From NCBI GenBank assembly GCA_023388175.1, contig JAEWGT010000007.1:73728-137727 (forward strand): 64,000 nt of DNA, given 5' to 3'. The position numbers and the translations under genes were made by a program. The notes beneath the pieces are model-generated. The model was not told the DNA's origin. It did not search any database and saw only the letters and a list, made by a program, of their open reading frames with translations. The DNA is from Pseudomonadota bacterium. GTDB lineage: Bacteria; Pseudomonadota; Alphaproteobacteria; Rhizobiales; Devosiaceae. This document shows positions 41,446 to 49,708 of this stretch, piece by piece (the first letter of the stretch is position 1; the number at the start of each line of letters is the position of its first letter).

Positions 41446-42147
41446 CTAAGCCAGGCTGACGCGCTTTCCATCCATCTCGGCCAATATCGCCCGCGCAGCC
41501 GCTGCTGGGTCTGCCGCCTCGATGATCGGACGGGCCACCACCAGATGGCTGGCCCCGGCTGCCAGCGCCTCGGCGGGGCCCATGACACGCTTCTGGTCGC
41601 CCCTTGCGGCGCCAGCGGGACGAATGCCGGGCGTGACCACCGCCATTTTCGGTCCGGCAATCATACGCACCATTTCGGCCTCATGCGGCGAGGCCACAAT
41701 ACCGCCGATACCGGCTTCGCGTGCCTGCTGCGCCCGCATGGCCACCAGCCCGGCGGCGTCACGCTCATAGCCTGCTTCCTTGACGTCGGCATCGTCCATC
41801 GAGGTGAGCACCGTTACGCCCAGCACGCAGAGGCCGGAGCCCTCGGCCCCCTTCTGCGCCGCCCGCATGGCCTTGGGATAGGCGTGTACGGTCAACATTG
41901 TCGCGCCGGTCTCGGCGATGGCGGCCACGCCCTTTTCGACCGTATTGTCGATATCGAGCAGCTTGAGGTCGAAGAACACTTTCTTGCCTGCCGCGAGCAA
42001 CGCCTTGCCCAGCGCAAAGCCATCCGCGCCATAAAAGCACTGATAGCCGATCTTGTAGAAATCCACCTGGTCCCCGAGGAGCGAAACAATCTCTTCGGCG
42101 CGCGCGCGCGTCGACACGTCGAGCCCCACGATCAACTGACCGGCCAT
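41446..42147 (-). CDS. pyrF: Orotidine 5'-phosphate decarboxylase
   Basis: PyrF makes UMP. The 233-residue barrel has IVGLDVSTRARAEEIV, the catalytic FFDLKLLDIDNTVEKG (the Asp-x-Lys-x-x-Asp array), TMLTVHAYP, VVTPGIRP and LVVARPIIEAADP. The ATG at 42147 gives the conserved start. It stands alone between a palindromic element and the histidine phosphatase gene on the same strand. Confidence 0.95.
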   Translation of the reverse strand: MAGQLIVGLDVSTRARAEEIVSLLGDQVDFYKIGYQCFYGADGFALGKALLAAGKKVFFDLKLLDIDNTVEKGVAAIAETGATMLTVHAYPKAMRAAQKGAEGSGLCVLGVTVLTSMDDADVKEAGYERDAAGLVAMRAQQAREAGIGGIVASPHEAEMVRMIAGPKMAVVTPGIRPAGAARGDQKRVMGPAEALAAGASHLVVARPIIEAADPAAAARAILAEMDGKRVSLA

Positions 42148-42213
42148 TCTTCTCTCCTGCGATGTGCTGTATTCTGTTCCGCCTAGACCAATTCTGCTGT
42201 TCCGGCAAGCCGG

Positions 42214-42819
42214 TCAGGCAAACCAGTCCGCGCCGATCGCTTCCATGGGCGTCCAGTCGCTCAGCAACCGTCCGGCCCCAAGGTCGAACATAAAACCATT
42301 GCCCCCACCGGGGTCGCCCTTTCGGCTCTGGTCTTCGCTGCGGTCTATTCGCCGTCCGGCGACGTGGCATTTGAGCAGCGTGCCCACCGCTCCATGGCCA
42401 CAGAAAATCACCTGCGCGTCACCCGGAACGCTGCCCAGCGCCATGCGGACACTGCCGACAATCCGGCTTTGCGCGTCCACTGCCTTTTCCCAGCCTTCGA
42501 TGCTCTCATACGGACTGGCAAAGAAGCGGTCCGCATGATCTTCAAACAGGCTCGGGGGCAAAAAGCCGGTGGACGAGCGATCATTTTCGCCCATCGCGTG
42601 ATCGAGAAGGACCGGGGTTCCGGTTGCCCGCGCGATGATGTCGGCCAGTTCCATCGCCTTGGCTTCACGGCTGGAAAAGACCACCGCGCCGCCCGGCACC
42701 AGCTTGCGCTCCACAAATGCCTCTGCCCGCGCCCGGCCAATGTCGGAAAGCCCCCAGAGTGGTACAGGCACGGCTGCATCGATGCGCACCTGCGGATGGG
42801 TGAGATAGATCGCGCGCAA
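42214..42819 (-). CDS. Histidine phosphatase superfamily protein with altered RHG motif
   Basis: This 201-residue protein has the fold order of the branch 1 phosphoglycerate mutase/phosphatase superfamily: AIYLTHPQVRID at the N-terminus, LSDIGRARAEAFVE, VVFSSREAKAMELADI and FCGHGAVGTLLKCHV. The first motif reads THP where the family has RHG; the likely phospho-accepting His is kept while the flanking Arg and Gly are replaced. The second catalytic His (CGHG) is present. Activity is therefore uncertain. It lies two bases downstream of the FMN reductase gene. Confidence 0.82.
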   Translation of the reverse strand: MRAIYLTHPQVRIDAAVPVPLWGLSDIGRARAEAFVERKLVPGGAVVFSSREAKAMELADIIARATGTPVLLDHAMGENDRSSTGFLPPSLFEDHADRFFASPYESIEGWEKAVDAQSRIVGSVRMALGSVPGDAQVIFCGHGAVGTLLKCHVAGRRIDRSEDQSRKGDPGGGNGFMFDLGAGRLLSDWTPMEAIGADWFA

Positions 42820-42821
42820 GC

Positions 42822-43367
42822 CTATCCCCGGCTGATATGGGTGAGATCATGCACCATGGTTTCGACCTTGCGGATGATCGATTTTTCGCTCGGTGCGCCG
42901 TTTTCGGTGAAGGCGCTCTCGGCCGGTCCGATCCCCAGCAGGCCCGGCACCACGAGGCACCCGATCTTGCCCAGACTGTCCTGCAGATGGCTCAACGCCC
43001 AGATCGTTCCATATTTGCCCGAACTCACCCCGCCTATGCCGAACACCGCATGGCGGAACGGGCTCGGTTTCTGGCGGGAAAGCCAGGCAAGTGTGTTGAC
43101 CAGGAGCGGCGGCAATCCACCATTATATTCGGGCGTGGCTATGAAGATGATATCGGCCTGCCGCCACAGCTCGGCCAGTGCGCCAGCTGCTGCCGGCACA
43201 TTGTCCGGCTCCAGATCCTCGTTGAAGATCGGCATCTCGAAATCGCCTAGGTCGAGATCGGTCACATCGACACCGGCCTCACGCAGCTTTTGCCCGATAT
43301 GGAGAGCCAGCTTGCGGTTCTCCGAACCCTTGCGGATGGATCCTGACAGGGTCAACGCGGTCTTCAT
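42822..43367 (-). CDS. NADPH-dependent FMN reductase family protein
   Basis: This 181-residue flavodoxin-fold protein has the FMN phosphate loop LSGSIRKGSENRKLA and the PEYNGGLPPLLVNTLAWLSR motif of the NADPH-dependent FMN reductase/chromate reductase family. The ATG at 43367 has a strong GGAGG site. It precedes the histidine phosphatase gene in a likely two-gene operon. The physiological acceptor (quinone, azo compound or flavin) cannot be inferred. Confidence 0.9.
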   Translation of the reverse strand: MKTALTLSGSIRKGSENRKLALHIGQKLREAGVDVTDLDLGDFEMPIFNEDLEPDNVPAAAGALAELWRQADIIFIATPEYNGGLPPLLVNTLAWLSRQKPSPFRHAVFGIGGVSSGKYGTIWALSHLQDSLGKIGCLVVPGLLGIGPAESAFTENGAPSEKSIIRKVETMVHDLTHISRG

Positions 43368-43493
43368 TTTGCCTCCGTGAAACCAGGGCCTGTCGAAAGC
43401 CGCCGGGGCCATTCGTCAGGACGATAAGCGCCGCCGCAACATGGCGGTGTGCTACACATTCAAGCACAAGCCCGAAGGGGAAGGAAACGCTCC

Positions 43494-43889
43494 ATGTCTT
43501 CGATGATTTTCGTCAATGTTCCGATCCGAGATCTTGCCGCCGCCATGGCCTATTACAAGGCGCTTGGCTTTGATCATAATCCTGACTTCACCGACGAGAC
43601 GGCGGCCTGCATCGTCATCAGCGACACGATTTTTCTCATGCTGCTGACCCATGCCAAGTTCAGGGAATTCTCCTCGCGCCCGATTCCCGACCCCAAAGAA
43701 CAGACACAGGCTCTTTATGCCCTGTCGCGCGATAGCCGGGAAGCGGTGGACGCCATTGCCGAAGCCGGGCTCAAGGCCGGCGGGTCCGAATATCGGCCGG
43801 CCCAGGATATGGGCTTCATGTATTCCCGCGCCATCGCCGACGTGGATGGCCATGTCTGGGAATATGTCTGGATGGATATGAGCGGCTGA
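43494..43889 (+). CDS. VOC/glyoxalase family protein
   Basis: This 131-residue VOC-fold protein begins MSSMIFVNVPIRDLAAAMAY, then YKALGFDHNP; DTIFLMLLTHAKFREFS and a C-terminal DVDGHVWEYVWMD with the metal-type Glu follow. It resembles the 'lactoylglutathione lyase-like' proteins common in rhizobia; the substrate is unknown. The ATG at 43494 follows AAGGAA. It converges on dnaJ across a shared terminator. Confidence 0.87.
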   Translation: MSSMIFVNVPIRDLAAAMAYYKALGFDHNPDFTDETAACIVISDTIFLMLLTHAKFREFSSRPIPDPKEQTQALYALSRDSREAVDAIAEAGLKAGGSEYRPAQDMGFMYSRAIADVDGHVWEYVWMDMSG

Positions 43890-43906
43890 GAACCGTACCG
43901 CAGGGC

Positions 43907-43929
43907 AAATCGCGCCAGTGGCGCGATTT
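43907..43929. terminator. Bidirectional terminator, VOC/dnaJ
   Basis: This is a perfect 10-bp stem, AAATCGCGCC (43907-43916) and GGCGCGATTT (43920-43929), with loop AGT and A/T-rich flanks on both sides, between convergent genes. Confidence 0.8.
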
Positions 43930-43946
43930 TGCGCGCAGCGCCGGTT

Positions 43947-45074
43947 TTAAACCTCGAACATCTTCTTGAGCTTGTCGAAGAAGCCGCCCGAATTGGGGCT
44001 GGTCTCCGCCGTTTCGAGAGCGGCAAACTCTTCGAGCAGTTCGCGCTGCCTGCGGCTGAGATTCTGCGGCGTCTCGATGTCGAGCTGCACATAGAGATCG
44101 CCGACATCCTTGCTGCGCAAGACCGGCATGCCCTTGCCCTTGAGCCGCACGCGCTGGCCGGGCTGGGTGCCCGACGGCACCTTCACCTTGGCCCGGGCCT
44201 GATCCAGCGTCGGCATTTCGAACTCACCGCCAAGCGCTGCCGTGGTCATGGAAATGGGAATGCGCGCATAAAGATCGGCCCCGTCGCGCTGGAACAATTG
44301 GTGGGGCCGGATGGAGACGAAAATATAGAGATCGCCCGGCGGGCCACCGCGCAACCCGGCCTCACCCTCATTGGCCAGGCGGATACGGGTGCCATCCTCG
44401 ATGCCCTGCGGGATATCGACACTGAGCTTGCGGTTCTGCTGCCGGCGGCCCTGACCACCACAATCGGTGCAGGGCTGGTCCATCATCTCGCCCCGGCCCT
44501 GACAAACCGGACAGGTCCGCTCGATCGTGAAGAACCCCTGCGCTGCGCGCACCTTGCCATGGCCATTGCACTGGCGGCAGGTATGGGTGCCGGTGCCCGG
44601 CTTGGCCCCATTGCCATCGCAGGTTTCGCAGGTGGCAAGGCTTGGGACGTCGATCTCGACCGTGCTGCCCTCAAAGCTTTCTTCAAGGTCGATCTCGAGA
44701 TTGTAGCGCAGGTCCGAACCGCGCGTCTTTGCTGCGCCGCCACCCCGGCGCCCGCCGCCCATGAAGTCGCCAAAAATATCCTCGAAAATATCGGACATAG
44801 AAGAGGTGAATTCCGGCCCGAAACCGGGGCCTCCCCGTCCGCCGCCATTTTCAAACGCGGCATGGCCGAAGCGGTCATAGGCAGCGCGCTTCTGCGGGTC
44901 CTTCAGCGTGTCATAGGCTTCGTTGATATCCTTGAACTTGGCTTCCGCCTCGGCATTGCCCGGATTGCGGTCCGGGTGAAACTGCATGGCGAGCTTGCGG
45001 TAAGCGCTCTTGAGGGCGGCATCGTCGGCGCCCTTCTGGCAGCCGAGCACCTCGTAGAAATCGCGTTTGGACAA
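43947..45074 (-). CDS. dnaJ: Chaperone protein DnaJ
   Basis: DnaJ is the Hsp40 co-chaperone of DnaK. The 375-residue protein has a J domain with HPD at 33-35 (AMQFHPDRNPGN), a G/F region, four CxxCxGxG zinc repeats (CETCDGNG, CRQCNGHG, CPVCQGRG, CTDCGGQG) and the C-terminal substrate domains. TTG at 45074 (MSKRDFYEVLG) has AGAGAG upstream and gives the canonical length; a GTG at 45101 is the alternative. It is separated from dnaK by a terminator and a REP/GIY-YIG cassette instead of being adjacent. Confidence 0.96.
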   Translation of the reverse strand: MSKRDFYEVLGCQKGADDAALKSAYRKLAMQFHPDRNPGNAEAEAKFKDINEAYDTLKDPQKRAAYDRFGHAAFENGGGRGGPGFGPEFTSSMSDIFEDIFGDFMGGGRRGGGAAKTRGSDLRYNLEIDLEESFEGSTVEIDVPSLATCETCDGNGAKPGTGTHTCRQCNGHGKVRAAQGFFTIERTCPVCQGRGEMMDQPCTDCGGQGRRQQNRKLSVDIPQGIEDGTRIRLANEGEAGLRGGPPGDLYIFVSIRPHQLFQRDGADLYARIPISMTTAALGGEFEMPTLDQARAKVKVPSGTQPGQRVRLKGKGMPVLRSKDVGDLYVQLDIETPQNLSRRQRELLEEFAALETAETSPNSGGFFDKLKKMFEV

Positions 45075-45214
45075 GGTCAGATCTCTCTTCGATCGCGCCA
45101 CCCTGGGCGTCGCGTGTCTGAAATAAACAAAGGCCGGTCAGGCCGGCATCATTATCCCGCATATGGGCAGGCTGGCGGGTATTAGCAAGGGTGGTCCGGT
45201 GGATCAACCGGCAT

Positions 45215-45230
45215 GGATTCACGTGAAACT
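45215..45230 (-). promoter_or_regulatory. parS-like site upstream of dnaJ
   Basis: GGATTCACGTGAAACT matches 13 of 16 positions and lies 141 bases before the dnaJ start codon, in the dnaJ upstream region. Confidence 0.6.
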
Positions 45231-45282
45231 TCGAACCTTGTTACCTCAATGGCTGGGTCAACTGCACGCCCATCTCCGTAAC

Positions 45283-45312
45283 CGTCACCACCCGGCTTGA
45301 CCGGGTGGTCCA
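45283..45312 (+). repeat. REP-like palindrome, left end of cassette (copy C)
   Basis: The order is CGTCA, stem CCACCCGG, loop CTTGA, stem CCGGGTGG, TCCA. It is identical to the reverse complement of the 45633 copy. It is followed by TCTCTCC, a run also found after the 45691 module. Confidence 0.88.
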
Positions 45313-45332
45313 TCTCTCCACACAATCGATCC

Positions 45333-45623
45333 ATGAAGGGCTACGTCTACATCCTTGCGAGCGACCGGAACGGGACGATCTATACAGGCGTCACCTCCAA
45401 TCCTGCCCGGCGCATGCTTGAGCACCGACATGAGCTCACGCCCGGATTCACCTCCCGTTATGGCGTCAAGACGCTGGTGTGGATCGAACGTCATGACTTG
45501 GTGGTGGACGCAATCAAGCGTGAAAAGGCGATCAAGAAATGGCCACGGCAGTGGAAGGTTAAGTTGATCGAGACGGTTAACCCGAATTGGGAAGATGTCT
45601 CGCACTGGCTTTTGGACGGATGA
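45333..45623 (+). CDS. GIY-YIG nuclease family protein
   Basis: This 96-residue single-domain nuclease has KGYVYILASDRNGTIYTGVT (the GIY-YIG core, with tyrosines 6 and 17), the catalytic Arg in NPARRMLEHR (26-27) and the metal-binding Glu64 in AIKREKAIKKWPRQWK. It belongs to the small YhbQ/UPF0213-like group, without the DNA-binding regions of UvrC or homing enzymes. The ATG at 45333 was chosen; an upstream frame would run through the REP. It is on the strand opposite dnaK and dnaJ. Confidence 0.92.
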   Translation: MKGYVYILASDRNGTIYTGVTSNPARRMLEHRHELTPGFTSRYGVKTLVWIERHDLVVDAIKREKAIKKWPRQWKVKLIETVNPNWEDVSHWLLDG

Positions 45624-45632
45624 AGCTTCGTA

Positions 45633-45720
45633 TGGACCACCCGGTCAAGCCGGGTGGTGACGATGGTTGATAATCCCGATTCCTTCAAAACGTCATTGCC
45701 GGGCTCGACCGTGCAATCCA
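45633..45720. repeat. REP-like palindrome pair (copies D and E)
   Basis: Copy D (45633-45662) reads TGGA, CCACCCGG, TCAAG, CCGGGTGG, TGACG and is the exact inverse of copy C. Copy E (45691-45720) reads CGTCA, TTGCCGGG, CTCGA, CCGTGCAA, TCCA, with a degraded stem, 28 bases further on in the opposite orientation. Unlike pairs A, B and F, D and E meet at their TGACG/CGTCA ends. Confidence 0.85.
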
Positions 45721-45738
45721 TCTCTCCCAGACAACGAA

Positions 45739-45766
45739 AAGGCCCCGGCGTTTCCACCGGGGCCTT
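45739..45766 (-). terminator. dnaK terminator
   Basis: AAGGCCCCGG (45739-45748) pairs with CCGGGGCCTT (45757-45766). Read on the minus strand it is followed by a T-run, 20 bases past the dnaK stop. It implies that dnaJ is not read through from dnaK efficiently. Confidence 0.85.
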
Positions 45767-45785
45767 CTCATTCATTCATGCTGGC

Positions 45786-47705
45786 TTACGCAGACTTCTT
45801 GTCGTCGCCGTCGTCGTCCTTGACCTCTTCGAAGTCAGCGTCGACCACGTCATCGTCTTCTTCGTCACGCGTGCCATTGGCCTTGGCTTCGGCTTCTTCC
45901 TGGCTGGCCTTGTACATGGCCTCGCCCAGCTTCATCGACACTTCGGCCAGCTTGGAGGTCTTCTCCTTGATGGCTTCGGCATCGTCGCCGTCCAGCACCG
46001 TCTTGAGATCGGCAATAGCGGTCTCGATGGCGGCCTTGTCCTCGGCCGGAACCTTGTCGCCATAGTCGGCCACCGACTTTTCGGTCGAGTGGATCAGCGA
46101 TTCGGCCTGGTTACGGGCCTCGACGGCTTCGCGCTTGCGCTTGTCGGCTTCGGCATTGGCCTCGGCATCCTTGACCATCTTTTCGATGTCGGCGTCCGAA
46201 AGACCACCAGAGGCCTGGATGCGGATCTGCTGTTCCTTGCCGGTGCCCTTGTCCTTGGCCGACACGTTGACGAGACCATTGGCGTCGATATCGAAGGTCA
46301 CTTCAATCTGCGGCACGCCGCGCGGTGCGGGCGGGATGCCGGCCAGGTCGAAATTGCCCAAGAGCTTATTGTCTGCCGCCATTTCGCGTTCACCCTGGAA
46401 GACCCGGATGGTCACGGCAGACTGATTGTCCTCGGCGGTCGAGAAGGTCTGGCTCTTCTTGGTCGGGATCGTGGTGTTGCGGTCGATCAGGCGGGTGAAC
46501 ACGCCACCCAGCGTTTCAATGCCCAGCGACAGCGGGGTCACGTCGAGCAGCAGCACGTCCTTGACGTCGCCCTGCAGCACGCCGCCCTGAATGGCTGCGC
46601 CCAGCGCCACGACTTCGTCCGGGTTCACGCCCTTGTGGGGTTCCTTGCCGAACAGCTGCTTGACCGCTTCCTGCACCTTGGGCATGCGGCTCATGCCGCC
46701 CACCAGCACGACTTCGTCGATCTGGCTGGCCGAAATGCCGGCATCCTTCATGGCCTGCTTGCAGGGCTCGATGGTGCGGGTGATGAGGTCATCGACCAGC
46801 GATTCGAGCTTGGAGCGGCTCAGCTTCAGCGTCAGGTGCTTCGGACCCGAAGCATCGGCGGTGATGAAGGGCAGGTTGATTTCGGTCTGGGTCGAGCTGG
46901 ACAGCTCGATCTTGGCTTTTTCGGCAGCTTCCTTGAGGCGCTGGAGAGCCAGCTTGTCGCCACGCAGGTCGATGCCCTGTTCCTTCTTGAACTCGTCGGC
47001 GAGATAGTCGACCAGACGCATGTCGAAGTCTTCGCCGCCGAGGAAGGTGTCGCCATTGGTTGACTTCACCTCGAACACGCCATCGCCGATTTCGAGGATC
47101 GAGACGTCGAAGGTACCGCCGCCAAGGTCATAGACGGCGATGGTGCCGCTATTCTTCTTGTCGAGGCCATAGGCCAGCGCAGCTGCCGTCGGCTCGTTGA
47201 TGATGCGCAGCACTTCAAGGCCGGCAATCTTGCCCGCATCCTTGGTCGCCTGACGCTGCGAATCGTTGAAATAGGCCGGAACGGTGATGACGGCCTGGGT
47301 AACGGTCTCGCCGAGATAGGCTTCGGCGGTTTCCTTCATCTTCTGCAGAATCATCGCGGAGACCTGCGACGGCGAATACTTGTCGCCCGAGGCTTCCACC
47401 CACGCGTCGCCATTGTCGGCGGACACGATCTTGAAGGGCACGAGGCCCTTGTCCTTGGCCACGACCTTGTCGTCATAACGGCGGCCGATCAGGCGCTTGA
47501 CGGCAAACAATGTGCCTTCGGGATTGGTCACGGCCTGCCGCTTGGCGGGCTGGCCGACAAGGCGTTCGCCGTCCTTGGAAAAGGCGACCATGGAAGGCGT
47601 GGTGCGCGCGCCTTCCGCATTTTCGATCACTTTGGGATTGCTGCCGTCCATCACGGCGACGCAGCTATTGGTCGTACCGAGGTCGATACCGATAACTTTA
47701 GCCAT
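45786..47705 (-). CDS. dnaK: Chaperone protein DnaK
   Basis: DnaK is the Hsp70 ATPase chaperone. The 639-residue protein has the phosphate loop IGIDLGTTNSCVAVMDG, VPAYFNDSQRQATKDAGKIAG, AVYDLGGGTFDVSILE, VVLVGGMSRMPKVQEAV, the linker VLLLDVTPLSLGIETLGG, a substrate domain and an acidic C-terminus. A heat-shock-type promoter is seen upstream. A terminator and the REP/GIY-YIG cassette separate it from dnaJ; grpE is about 3 kb away. Confidence 0.98.
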   Translation of the reverse strand: MAKVIGIDLGTTNSCVAVMDGSNPKVIENAEGARTTPSMVAFSKDGERLVGQPAKRQAVTNPEGTLFAVKRLIGRRYDDKVVAKDKGLVPFKIVSADNGDAWVEASGDKYSPSQVSAMILQKMKETAEAYLGETVTQAVITVPAYFNDSQRQATKDAGKIAGLEVLRIINEPTAAALAYGLDKKNSGTIAVYDLGGGTFDVSILEIGDGVFEVKSTNGDTFLGGEDFDMRLVDYLADEFKKEQGIDLRGDKLALQRLKEAAEKAKIELSSSTQTEINLPFITADASGPKHLTLKLSRSKLESLVDDLITRTIEPCKQAMKDAGISASQIDEVVLVGGMSRMPKVQEAVKQLFGKEPHKGVNPDEVVALGAAIQGGVLQGDVKDVLLLDVTPLSLGIETLGGVFTRLIDRNTTIPTKKSQTFSTAEDNQSAVTIRVFQGEREMAADNKLLGNFDLAGIPPAPRGVPQIEVTFDIDANGLVNVSAKDKGTGKEQQIRIQASGGLSDADIEKMVKDAEANAEADKRKREAVEARNQAESLIHSTEKSVADYGDKVPAEDKAAIETAIADLKTVLDGDDAEAIKEKTSKLAEVSMKLGEAMYKASQEEAEAKANGTRDEEDDDVVDADFEEVKDDDGDDKKSA

Positions 47706-47821
47706 TTACTCAGCCTCTCTTTACAGCGAACCCGTTGCACAGCCCCATGCGGCAGCTTTGTGCCCCTCGCGGATCGGGTCCCTCGTAGGATTGATACTGC
47801 CCGTTGCCGGGCCTCGGGGCG

Positions 47822-47851
47822 TATATAGGGGGGTGGGCCAAGGGCTTCAAG
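47822..47851 (-). promoter_or_regulatory. RpoH-like promoter of dnaK
   Basis: On the minus strand CTTGAA (47851-47846) is followed after 17 bases by CTATATA, close to the alphaproteobacterial heat-shock sigma pattern CTTG-N17/18-C-TAT-T. It is about 120 bases before the dnaK start. I found no CIRCE repeat. Confidence 0.6.
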
Positions 47852-47929
47852 CGCGGCATGGAGGAGATTTTCCGCTCTTTGGTCGGCATGACGATTTCGT
47901 CCGGCGTCGAAATTTCCTAAACCTGCTCC

Positions 47930-49708
47930 ATGTTTGCACCCGGCTCCGTGCTTTTGCACGATAACCTCAATCCAGATGGCCGCAATCTGCTCTTCACGCA
48001 GCCGCGCGAAGTGCTGCTGGCCCATGATGCGAACACGGCACGAATGGCGCTGCAACGCCTTGCCGAGGCCGGGCAGCGCAATCTCTGGGCTGCCGGCTAT
48101 CTGTCCTATGAAGCCGGTTTCCTGTTCGAGGAGCGGCTGGCCTCGCTTCTGCCCGAACGCAGCGAGCAGCCTCTGCTCTGGTTCGGCCTCTACGACACGC
48201 CGCGGGATATGCGCTCTGCCGAGGTCAGTGCCATGCTCGCCGATGCGGCGGGGGGATCGGTGACGGGCCTCAGGCCCAGGCTCGACCTGCCCGCCTATGA
48301 AAAGGCCTTCCACCGCGTCAAAGCCCTGATCGAGGCGGGTGACACCTATCAGGTCAATCTGACCATGAAGGCGGATTTTGCCCTTTCCGGCGACCCGCTT
48401 GGCCTCTACCGCACCCTTTCGCATAGCCAGCGCGTTGCCTATGGCGCCTATATTCATGCGGGGGACCATCACATTCTCTCCCGCTCGCCCGAGCTGTTTG
48501 TCTCCGGTGCGGGCAATATGCTGCGGGCGCGCCCCATGAAGGGTACGCTCAAGCGCGGGCGCAGCATGGCTGAAGACGCTGCCGGCCGTCTTGCCCTGGC
48601 CACTGACGAAAAAAACCGCGCCGAAAACCTGATGATCGTCGATCTGCTGCGCAACGATCTGGGGCGCATTGCGCGGACCGGCTCCGTGCGGGTCACCGAC
48701 CTTTTTACTGTGGAGACCTTTTCCAGCCTCCACACCATGACGTCCGGAATCGAAGCTCTGCGCCGGCCCGGCGTGGACATGTCCGAAATACTGGAAAACC
48801 TCTTTCCCTGCGGCTCGATCACCGGCGCGCCGAAGCTGCGGGCCATGGAAATCATCCGCGAGGTCGAAGCGGGGCCGCGCGGTCTCTATACCGGCTCGAT
48901 CGGCTATATCGCGCCCAATGGCGACTTCAGCTTCAACGTCGCCATCCGCACCGCGATCATCGACGGGAAGGGCAATGGCACGATCGGCATTGGCGGCGGC
49001 ATCGTTGCTGATTCGATCGCCCACGCCGAATATGAGGAGGCGCTGCTCAAGTTGAAATTCCTTTCCGACCCCGCCCCGCCGGTGACCCTGATCGAAACCC
49101 TCAAATGGTCTCCCGAGGACGGCTTTGTTCTTCTCGACCGCCATCTTGATCGCCTCAGCGATTCGGCGCGCTATTTCGCCCTGCCGTTCGACAGAAGCCA
49201 GACCAGCGATTTTCTCGCCAAGTCGGCCGGAGACTGGACCGGGCCGATGCGTGTCCGCCTGACGCTGTCCGAAGCCGGCCGGGAACTCACCGCCGTCCCC
49301 CTCCCGCCGAGCCCGGAAACCTTCCGTTTCGCCATCGCGCCCGAACGGCTCGATTCTGCTTCCCTCTGGCTAGCCCACAAGACCACCAATCGTGCCTTTT
49401 ATGACCAGCCGCGCCATCGCGCCCACGACGAACAGGGGCTCGATGAAGTGGTTTTTCTCAACGAGCGGGCCGAACTGACCGAAGGCTCATTCACCAGTCT
49501 GTTTATCGAACGGGACGGGCTATTGCTCACACCCGCCCTGTCCTCGGGCCTGCTCCCCGGCACGCTGCGCGCCGAGCTGCTCGCTCACGGCAGGGCAGAG
49601 GAGCGTGTGCTCACCCTTGCCGATCTGGGCCGGGCCGATGCAATCTTTCTGGGCAATTCAGTACGCGGCCTGATCCGGGCCGAATGGGTGAGAGACGCCA
49701 ATGCTTGA
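47930..49708 (+). CDS. pabB: Fused aminodeoxychorismate synthase I / aminodeoxychorismate lyase
   Basis: This 592-residue fusion makes p-aminobenzoate for folate. Residues 1 to about 385 are PabB: YQVNLTMKADF, LLSRSPELFV-like ILSRSPELFVSG, the RPMKGTLKRG motif, RAENLMIVDLLRNDLGRI, FPCGSITGAPKLRAMEII and GIGGGIVADS. From about 390 a class IV PLP aminotransferase domain (PabC) follows: LIETLKWSPEDGFVLLDRHLDRL, KTTNRAFYD, LDEVVFLNERAELTEGSFTSLFI, SGLLPGTLRAELL. The glutaminase PabA is not here. Its end overlaps pncA by eight bases. Confidence 0.93.
   Translation: MFAPGSVLLHDNLNPDGRNLLFTQPREVLLAHDANTARMALQRLAEAGQRNLWAAGYLSYEAGFLFEERLASLLPERSEQPLLWFGLYDTPRDMRSAEVSAMLADAAGGSVTGLRPRLDLPAYEKAFHRVKALIEAGDTYQVNLTMKADFALSGDPLGLYRTLSHSQRVAYGAYIHAGDHHILSRSPELFVSGAGNMLRARPMKGTLKRGRSMAEDAAGRLALATDEKNRAENLMIVDLLRNDLGRIARTGSVRVTDLFTVETFSSLHTMTSGIEALRRPGVDMSEILENLFPCGSITGAPKLRAMEIIREVEAGPRGLYTGSIGYIAPNGDFSFNVAIRTAIIDGKGNGTIGIGGGIVADSIAHAEYEEALLKLKFLSDPAPPVTLIETLKWSPEDGFVLLDRHLDRLSDSARYFALPFDRSQTSDFLAKSAGDWTGPMRVRLTLSEAGRELTAVPLPPSPETFRFAIAPERLDSASLWLAHKTTNRAFYDQPRHRAHDEQGLDEVVFLNERAELTEGSFTSLFIERDGLLLTPALSSGLLPGTLRAELLAHGRAEERVLTLADLGRADAIFLGNSVRGLIRAEWVRDANA

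Larger units (their letters stand above)
45283..45662 (+). mobile_element. Candidate REP-bounded GIY-YIG cassette
   Basis: Two identical 30-bp REP modules in inverted orientation (45283-45312 and 45633-45662) bound a single GIY-YIG nuclease gene; identity extends one further base inward. The cassette is about 380 bp and separates dnaK from dnaJ, which are normally adjacent. I see no target duplication at the outer ends. Mobility is inference from the structure: identical terminal repeats, a DNA-cutting enzyme and further copies of the repeat elsewhere in the window. Confidence 0.5.

Noticed and set aside
45654..47063. A 469-codon plus-strand frame across dnaK
   Set aside because: It is antisense to dnaK and its hydrophobic, repetitive translation reflects the complement of conserved codons, not a membrane protein.
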